A DNA stretch of 8,750 nt, taken from assembly GCA_900322105.1 (NCBI GenBank), contig ONYV01000029.1, positions 1 through 8,750 on the forward strand, read 5' to 3'. This DNA is from an uncultured Eubacteriales bacterium. GTDB taxonomy: Bacteria; Bacillota; Clostridia; Oscillospirales; Acutalibacteraceae. The position numbers and the translations under genes were made by a program. The notes under the pieces are model-generated. The model made no database searches and was not told the origin of the DNA. It saw nothing but the letters and a program-made list of their open reading frames with translations. The stretch's first letter is position 1; each line of letters opens with the position of its first letter. Positions 5,801 through 8,750 of this stretch are shown here, piece after piece.

Positions 5801-6796
5801 CACAGGCAGTTCTTTACCAAGGCGCAATTCTGTCGGGAACTCGAATTTTTCTGATCTTGTCGGTTTGGAAGGTGGCGGCGCAGCAACAGGAGCAGTCGTT
5901 TTTTGTGCCGCTTTGGTCTGAGACGGCGCTGTATAGATCACATTACTGTATTCTGCTTTGGAATGTTCCTTTTCCTGCTCTGCTTTTGACTGAGCTGTGT
6001 TTGACCGCTGTTCGGCATCTTTCGTTTCTGTATGATGTTCGGGTGTTTGATCCAAAACAGCGCCGACATCCTGCTTTTGGATCTTGTCCGTGTTTTTGAC
6101 GGTAAGGTCTGTTTCTGTATCATCACTGCTGACGATCAGAGCTTTCGGGGCTGTAAACTTGACCGTCTTTCCGATATCCTTCGCTGCCGTATCTGTCTGA
6201 GAGTACGGCTCGTTGTTTTTGGTTATCTTTTGGGACGGATCCTGTTCGGAAGTGTCTTCCACCGTTCGTGACGCTTTTTCTTCAATGGCAGTTTCAAAAT
6301 TCTCGATATACAGGTTCTTGAAAAAGCCTTTCCTTTCTCCGGATTCAGCGGTCTGAGCCTTCGCTTCGGTCTCTTTCACTGCCGTATGAGCGTCCTGTTC
6401 TTCCTCGTCAAACAGGTCATCCTTAAAATCCTCTGCTTCGGGCTGCTGCTTCATGGATTCCAGCATTCTGCTCCATCCGCTTTTTACCCTGCTGAAAAAG
6501 CTCTTTCCCGATCTACTCTTTGGAGCAGCGGAGCGGCTCTCTTTGCCGTTCTCACGTGAAGAAGACTGTCCGTAATAAGCTGCGCCGGACACTCGCCGCT
6601 CGGTCTGCTCTGAAAATTCATCCATCTCAAAAGGCTCTTCTTCATGCTGCTGAATAAAGCGACCGATCGGTTCTTTTTCTTTCGTTTTCGGTTCTTCCTG
6701 CTCATCCGATAAGGTCTGTTCTGTCTGACGGAACAAGTTCTTGATCGTTGAAGATGATGTGGAGCTGTCAGGTTTGTTTTCGTTTGTCTTTGACAT
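2810..6796 (-). CDS. Large membrane protein: degenerate P1B-type ATPase core behind a long disordered N-terminal extension
   Basis: 1328 residues. Residues 1 to ~775 are Glu/Lys/Ser/Thr/Ala/Gln-rich, low in hydrophobics, and look disordered; lysine-rich stretches lie at ~653-675 and ~705-727. The rest follows the P1B ATPase plan. Predicted helices: ~779-799, 813-831, 850-870, 880-901, 973-990, 994-1018, 1273-1296 and 1304-1325. The loop between helices 4 and 5 is short and holds THELPIRK (933-940), perhaps a relic of the TGES-x-P motif. CPC in helix 6 reads SVP (1008-1010). The phosphorylation motif DKTGT reads D1053-SSQL. The nucleotide-domain GxG is kept (G1120-K-G1122, then VLIGN 1132-1136). 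TGDN reads TVDPN (1204-1208). GDGxND is absent. Transport by the usual cycle is therefore unlikely; a scaffold, sensor or regulatory pseudoenzyme is my inference. GGAGG 10 bases upstream supports the ATG, which is 6 bases from the rlmB stop. I know of no named family member. Confidence 0.8.
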   Translation of the reverse strand: MSKTNENKPDSSTSSSTIKNLFRQTEQTLSDEQEEPKTKEKEPIGRFIQQHEEEPFEMDEFSEQTERRVSGAAYYGQSSSRENGKESRSAAPKSRSGKSFFSRVKSGWSRMLESMKQQPEAEDFKDDLFDEEEQDAHTAVKETEAKAQTAESGERKGFFKNLYIENFETAIEEKASRTVEDTSEQDPSQKITKNNEPYSQTDTAAKDIGKTVKFTAPKALIVSSDDTETDLTVKNTDKIQKQDVGAVLDQTPEHHTETKDAEQRSNTAQSKAEQEKEHSKAEYSNVIYTAPSQTKAAQKTTAPVAAPPPSKPTRSEKFEFPTELRLGKELPVFDIFAEYDKEQKMKESEKAAACVQQTVESVPSETAETKTALSEQKKEDKPLSPAPAAEENTSKESFDSGEQKVKAEAAEEDKTETSVQSLPLQKDASSSEVTVEKTAETVQDKAEQPPVTKTADSSETENGKISAAVQDNSENTKQADRQESDAAAQHPKETPAAVKADLIKKTEPQTPPETEKKPIELFSVKEETKASAHSEHTGSNEPKRNVSDNLIYDAPAVSTSRREEEKDLTEGKNTAIVYHYSKTPPMIVMAGKFTGTLRAEYEAAREYRNRLTGIGEGNKTAAEKTLRPEDILSKTKSENVKKASEQTSGVIFKKKKNKQASKDIIAAKKNDVKQEKKKKDIPLIDLEQYEEIPERPVRKAPSAFSKKGTSRFDKQKNAKEKKQRKKGWIRSLFSSEDAFDPDDLKTREYEAKAQIEDYNEEKDAEAIKTEISTNFQSVFVRVIILLCTTVASIILGLLGQCTELFRVNIRNGWLWFSIISFLLLTTAIIASRNPIVNGILPLKRFKGNSDTAVAIASAAAAMQSVTALLTPDVYVDGTMYLYTPIVMLALLCNAIGKLLIITRTHYNFNFLVKPYPKYAGKIFTDKQNAEKMTHELPIRKPLIAYTRKARFMSNFLQLSYAPDPSEKSAARLAPYTSAFALVCGIVYGVMNRSFIGGISSFALTTAMSVPMMALLSINIPLRRLCKSALRSGAMITSYETVRQFSDTNAIMIDSSQLYPKGSVTLSGMRSFKQSKLNDALQAGAAIMNAVNGTMVHIFETIVQCSKNDLPRVDNVAYEDGKGIVGWVKDQRVLIGNRSLLSSHNITPPDPEIEEKYYKRGEDVLYISVGGDLIAMFILSYKTNKKVANELRALEQSGVSFIIRTVDPNITKEKAAERFGLFHRCITILPTGLGNICHDAMNGTEERSRAYLVTRGNISSFAKAVAGCLKMKLSVTLSNIFQWLSVGSGLMIVTMMSFVGGFEKLGCLEMLLFTGFWLLSSVIVSLIKR

Positions 6797-6802
6797 TTGC
6801 GA

Positions 6803-7582
6803 TCAACCTCCGTTTACCCCTTTGATATCATGACGCTGCCGCATAATCTCATAGATCAAGATCCCTGCGGCAACAGACGCATTCAGGGAATTGATCCTGC
6901 CGAACATCGGAAGTGACAGTATCACGTCACATTTTTCTCTCACGAGTTTTCCGATGCCCTTTCCTTCCGATCCGATCACCAATGCGCAGGCGCCTTTCAG
7001 ACTTTGTTCGCTGTAAACAGCGCCGTCCATATCTGCGCCGTATACCCAGCATCCTCTTTCCTTGAGTTCATCGAGAAGTGTTGGGATATTCGTAACTCTG
7101 GCAACAGGCATATATTCATAAGCGCCTGCAGAGGTTTTGCCGACAGTATAGCTGAGTCCTGCGGCACGCCGTTTGGGGATGATCACCCCATGAGCGCCTG
7201 CACATTCCGCAGTACGGATGATTGCGCCAAGATTATGCGCGTCCTCGATCTCATCTAAAACGATGATGAACGGCGGTTCGTTTCTGCTTTGCGCCAATGC
7301 AAAAATATCGTCCACAGAAGCATATTCCTTGATCGATGCCAGCGCAACGATCCCCTGATGAGATGCTCCGCCGCACATCATATCGAGTTTTCGGCGGTCT
7401 ACTTCTTTGATCGGGATCTTTGCGGCTTTTGCTTTTGCTGCGATCACCTTCACAGAACCGTTCAGCTCGCCCTTAGCGATCAGAATACTGTCGATGCTCC
7501 TGCCGGAGCGCAGCGCTTCCGTGACAGGATTTCTCCCTGCGATAATATCGTTTCCTTTTTCAAATTGATCCTTCAATGTCAT
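6803..7582 (-). CDS. rlmB: 23S rRNA (guanosine-2'-O)-methyltransferase, SpoU/TrmH family
   Basis: 259 residues. SpoU-family enzymes transfer a methyl group from S-adenosylmethionine to a ribose 2'-OH; RlmB acts on G2251 (E. coli numbering) in the peptidyl-transferase P-loop of 23S rRNA. In numbering from the ATG, residues ~13-82 form the L30e-like substrate-binding domain (GRNPVTEAL, SHQGIVA), followed by the SPOUT knotted domain. Motif 1 is HNLGAIIRTAECAGAHGVII, motif 2 LVIGSEGKGI and motif 3 LPMFGRINSLNASVAAGILI. The catalytic Asn and Arg of motif 1 and the Asn of SLN are present. The start is uncertain: the ATG at 7582 has AGGG 5 bases upstream, while a GTG at 7588 adds two residues but has no spaced ribosome binding site. 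A related tRNA or 23S TrmH-family target cannot be excluded. It is the first gene of the operon with the large membrane protein and rpe. Confidence 0.92.
   Translation of the reverse strand: MTLKDQFEKGNDIIAGRNPVTEALRSGRSIDSILIAKGELNGSVKVIAAKAKAAKIPIKEVDRRKLDMMCGGASHQGIVALASIKEYASVDDIFALAQSRNEPPFIIVLDEIEDAHNLGAIIRTAECAGAHGVIIPKRRAAGLSYTVGKTSAGAYEYMPVARVTNIPTLLDELKERGCWVYGADMDGAVYSEQSLKGACALVIGSEGKGIGKLVREKCDVILSLPMFGRINSLNASVAAGILIYEIMRQRHDIKGVNGG
6807..6811 (-). promoter_or_regulatory. Ribosome binding site of the large gene, inside the end of rlmB
   Basis: GGAGG is formed by the final Gly-Gly codons of rlmB, overlapping its reading frame, and lies 10 bases before the ATG at 6796. The rlmB stop codon TGA (6803-6805) falls between the two. 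Ribosomes finishing rlmB would expose or directly feed this site, so translational coupling is likely. Confidence 0.75.
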
Positions 7583-7657
7583 CTTCACCCTGTTCGGTCG
7601 ATATATATTTCGTTACCGATCAGACAACCTTTTGCTGCCTGTCCGATTAACTCATTT

Positions 7658-7680
7658 ATTATAGCATAAAACATTGTCAA
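7658..7680 (-). promoter_or_regulatory. Extended -10 promoter of the rlmB operon
   Basis: Minus strand: perfect TATAAT (7658-7663) preceded by TGC (7664-7666), an extended -10. A perfect TTGACA lies at 7675-7680, but only 11 bases upstream of the -10, too close for a normal -35; the hexamer at 17-base spacing is the weak TTCATT. Recognition probably relies on the extended -10. The transcription start would be near 7651, with a leader of about 70 bases. Confidence 0.7.
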
Positions 7681-7758
7681 AATGAAGGTATTTATAAAAT
7701 TTTTCCAAAAAAGTTATATTCGCCGTTTCATAATACATCACCCGATCTGCACAGCAGC

Positions 7759-7794
7759 AAAAAAAATCTCCGTACCGAAAGCCGATACGGAGAT
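7759..7794 (-). terminator. Intrinsic terminator of groEL
   Basis: On the minus strand a 12-bp stem (outer arms ATCTCCGTA and TACGGAGAT at 7786-7794 and 7766-7774, extended inward by three more pairs including one G-U) with a 5-base loop is followed by eight T residues (7759-7766). It begins 25 bases past the groEL stop codon and is a strong Rho-independent terminator separating the chaperonin gene from the rlmB operon. Confidence 0.92.
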
Positions 7795-7819
7795 GAGATA
7801 TTGCAAAATGTCAGATGTA

Positions 7820-8750
7820 TTAGTACATACCGCCCATAGAAGGATCTACAGCAGGAGCAGCCGCTGCCGGTTCTTTGATATCAGCAACGAGTGATTCTGT
7901 TGTCAGAACCATGCTGGCTACGGATGCAGCGTTCTGGAGTGCGGAACGTGTTACCTTGGTCGGGTCTACGATACCGTTGCTCATCATGTCAACATATTCC
8001 TCGGTCAATGCATTGAAGCCAAAGCCGACTTTACCTGCCGTCTGGATCTTATCAACAATCACAGAACCTTCCAGACCTGCATTGGCAGCGATCTGACGAA
8101 CAGGCTCTTCCAGTGCCTTGAGAACGATCTTTGCACCTGTCTTTTCGTCACCGTCCAGAGAATCTACCAGAGCAGAAACAGCAGGAGCTGTATTGAGCAA
8201 CGCTGTGCCGCCGCCTGCTACGATGCCTTCTTCAACAGCAGCCTTTGTAGCAGCAAGTGCGTCTTCGATGCGCAGCTTCTTCTCTTTCATTTCGACCTCG
8301 GTAGCAGCGCCGACCTTGATCACAGCAACACCGCCTGCGAGCTTAGCAAGACGCTCCTGGAGCTTTTCTCTGTCGAAATCAGAAGTAGATGCTTCGATCT
8401 GCGCACGAATTTGACCGACTCTGCCCTTGATCTCGTCCGCATTGCCTGCGCCGTCAACGATGATGGTGTTTTCCTTGTCGACCTTTACCTGACGAGCGCG
8501 TCCGAGCTGAGCGATGGTGGTATCTTTCAGTTCCAGACCAATCTCGGAAGAAATGACCTGACCGCCTGTGAGAACAGCGATATCACGCAGCATTTCTTTT
8601 CTTCTGTCGCCGAAACCGGGTGCTTTTACACCAACGCATACAAATGTACCGCGGAGTTTGTTGAGGATCAGTGTGGTGAGCGCTTCGCCTTCGATATCCT
8701 CAGCGATAATGACAAGCTTCTGACCTTCCTTTACGATCTCTTCAAGAAGA
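7820..8750 (-). CDS. groEL: Chaperonin GroEL, C-terminal ~309 residues (5' end outside window)
   Basis: The frame is open to the right edge; the visible part starts LLEEIVKEGQKLVIIAEDIE and corresponds to roughly residue 233 onward of the ~540-residue family. GroEL forms the double-ring ATP-driven folding chamber with GroES. Visible landmarks are EDIEGEALTTLILNKLRG and VKAPGFGDRRKEML of the apical domain, RIEDALAATKAAVEEG carrying the acidic residue equivalent to the ATP-hydrolysis Asp398 of E. coli, VAGGGTALL of the equatorial domain, and the C-terminal MGGMY, a short version of the GGM tail. The ATP-binding DGTTT lies outside the window. The first in-frame ATG in the window (8593) is internal, not a start. 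groES is expected further right. The gene ends in a strong terminator. Confidence 0.97.
   Translation of the reverse strand, partial: LLEEIVKEGQKLVIIAEDIEGEALTTLILNKLRGTFVCVGVKAPGFGDRRKEMLRDIAVLTGGQVISSEIGLELKDTTIAQLGRARQVKVDKENTIIVDGAGNADEIKGRVGQIRAQIEASTSDFDREKLQERLAKLAGGVAVIKVGAATEVEMKEKKLRIEDALAATKAAVEEGIVAGGGTALLNTAPAVSALVDSLDGDEKTGAKIVLKALEEPVRQIAANAGLEGSVIVDKIQTAGKVGFGFNALTEEYVDMMSNGIVDPTKVTRSALQNAASVASMVLTTESLVADIKEPAAAAPAVDPSMGGMY

Noticed and set aside
4563..5921. Several plus-strand frames of 67-165 codons rich in Phe, Ser and Cys
   Set aside because: They are complements of the Lys/Glu-rich codons of the large gene (AAG/GAA read as CTT/TTC). They lack convincing ribosome binding sites and are shadows.
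4471..6796. Separate gene encoding the disordered region, with a frameshift or misassembly joining it to the membrane core
   Set aside because: One uninterrupted frame covers both parts, no internal ribosome binding site with a good start was seen before helix 1, and composition changes gradually through the lysine-rich linker.
7675..7680. Perfect TTGACA taken as the -35 of the rlmB promoter
   Set aside because: It is only 11 bases from the TATAAT box, too short for sigma-A. The extended -10 TGCTATAAT explains the promoter better.
7652..7738. A 28-residue minus-strand open frame between groEL and rlmB (starts MYYETANITFLEKF)
   Set aside because: It overlaps the rlmB promoter, including the -10 box, and has only a weak GGGTG upstream. 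It is most likely chance in an AT-rich spacer.
1..8750. Mobile element, phage defence system or CRISPR array
   Set aside because: No transposase, integrase, nuclease or direct-repeat array is visible. All genes are co-oriented housekeeping genes apart from the large membrane protein.

Overview
The window is a run of housekeeping genes, all read leftward on the minus strand. It most likely comes from the chromosome of a Gram-positive anaerobe of the class Clostridia, perhaps the Oscillospirales/Ruminococcaceae. The evidence is strong AGGAGG-type ribosome binding sites, consensus sigma-A promoters, a TSCPD-domain (TIGR03905-like) protein, a zinc-ribbon type S18, a rpsF-ssb-rpsR cluster and a GroEL ending in a GGM-type tail. 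The taxonomic placement is inference from gene content. No transposon, phage, CRISPR, tRNA or rRNA feature is visible, and codon use looks homogeneous.

Layout in transcription order (right to left). (1) 8750-7820: the C-terminal part of groEL, closed by a strong intrinsic terminator (7759-7794). (2) An extended -10 promoter (7658-7666) starts a likely operon of rlmB (23S rRNA 2'-O-methyltransferase), a 1328-residue membrane protein and rpe (ribulose-phosphate 3-epimerase). The stop codon of rlmB is six bases from the start of the large gene, and the ribosome binding site of the large gene lies inside the last codons of rlmB. (3) A perfect consensus promoter (2020-2048) drives rpsF-ssb-rpsR, the classic S6/SSB/S18 operon. 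Its leader can fold into a bulged hairpin resembling the known S6:S18 autoregulatory RNA, with the Shine-Dalgarno bases in the stem. A perfect 12-bp-stem terminator (847-879) follows rpsR. (4) Immediately after it, with no room for a promoter, is a small TSCPD-domain protein gene with a TTG start, closed by a second terminator (506-539). (5) A good promoter (394-422) starts a DUF1015-family gene that runs off the left end.

The one unusual gene is the 1328-residue protein. Its last ~550 residues have the eight-helix layout and residual motifs of a P1B-type (heavy-metal) P-type ATPase, but the catalytic and metal motifs are eroded: DKTGT reads DSSQL, TGD reads TVD, CPC reads SVP, and GDGxND is absent. 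In front of this sits a ~775-residue charged, low-complexity, probably disordered extension carrying a few recurring short motifs. It looks like a pseudoenzyme-based membrane scaffold or sensor of unknown function, co-transcribed with a ribosome-modification enzyme and a pentose-phosphate enzyme. The rest of the window is conventional.
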